Shown piece by piece: positions 60,240 to 60,269 of a stretch of 60,269 bases of DNA (position 1 is its first letter; each line of letters starts with the position of its first letter). Both the position numbers and the translations under genes were made by a program. Source of the DNA: Acidimicrobiia bacterium (GTDB lineage: Bacteria > Actinomycetota > Acidimicrobiia > Spongiisociales > UBA11373); contig JBBDMM010000006.1 of NCBI GenBank assembly GCA_040878325.1, positions 246,015 to 306,283 on the forward strand, given 5' to 3'. The notes under the pieces were generated by a model. The model did no database searches and was not told the origin of the DNA. It worked only from the letters and a program-made list of their open reading frames with translations.

Positions 60240-60269
60240 TTTTCGCCGGTCGGCCGCCTTAGCGGCCGA

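Overview
The window is about 60 kb of GC-rich, gene-dense chromosome. It most likely comes from an actinomycetote, possibly of the Acidimicrobiia or a related deep branch. That placement is inferred from a WhiB regulator, class F sortases, lipoprotein signals ending AAACGDDD, an F420/FMN-type split-barrel oxidoreductase, a mycothiol-synthase-like acetyltransferase, and at least 15 genes with a TAnnnT box only 6-7 nt before the start codon (the leaderless-mRNA arrangement). No phage, plasmid or CRISPR locus was seen. One complete IS481-type insertion sequence is present.

Layout. 1-9.3 kb: tadA, tRNA-Ser(GGA), a DUF885 protein, an ice-binding-like protein with its own sortase, a zinc-ribbon protein, RF3, a cNMP-binding patatin phospholipase and tRNA-Arg(ACG). 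9.5-18.5 kb: a PGM1-like ATP-grasp ligase, a frameshifted Tat/Cys-rich gene, a lipid kinase, a GGDEF-EAL protein, an RTX/glucose-dehydrogenase-like secreted protein and two membrane proteins. 18.6-25 kb: a dGTPase, a phnDCEE-type ABC transporter and a lone amino-acid-type binding lipoprotein. 25-31 kb: dnaX, recR, the IS element, glpX and a thiolase. 31-38.5 kb: a second ice-binding-like/sortase pair, methylmalonyl-CoA epimerase, a histidine kinase, a PHP phosphatase, lysC-asd and tRNA-Pro(CGG). 38.7-50 kb: a CorC/HlyC-type protein, a receiver protein, NfeD, WhiB, selA-selB, an MBL hydrolase with a Nudix remnant, two M23 envelope peptidases and Mrp. 50-60 kb: an ErpA/IscA-type protein, a GNAT, CopA-CopZ, DUF2254, two transsulfuration enzymes, DUF2461, a PPOX protein, a SelW-like selenoprotein and a MaoC dehydratase.

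The most notable result is a complete SelW/Rdx-type selenoprotein gene (59475-59708). It is read through an in-frame UGA in a CxxU motif and has a plausible bacterial SECIS hairpin just downstream. The insertion machinery genes selA and selB lie 14 kb away. Other structure not explained by genes: intergenic tandem arrays with a strict 7-bp period but several different unit sequences; a dispersed GC-rich double-hairpin repeat; a 20-22-bp repeat just upstream of recR and lysC; and duplicated 3' ends of two tRNA genes. Two paralogous DUF3494-protein plus class F sortase modules share an unusual TGG-type candidate sorting signal.
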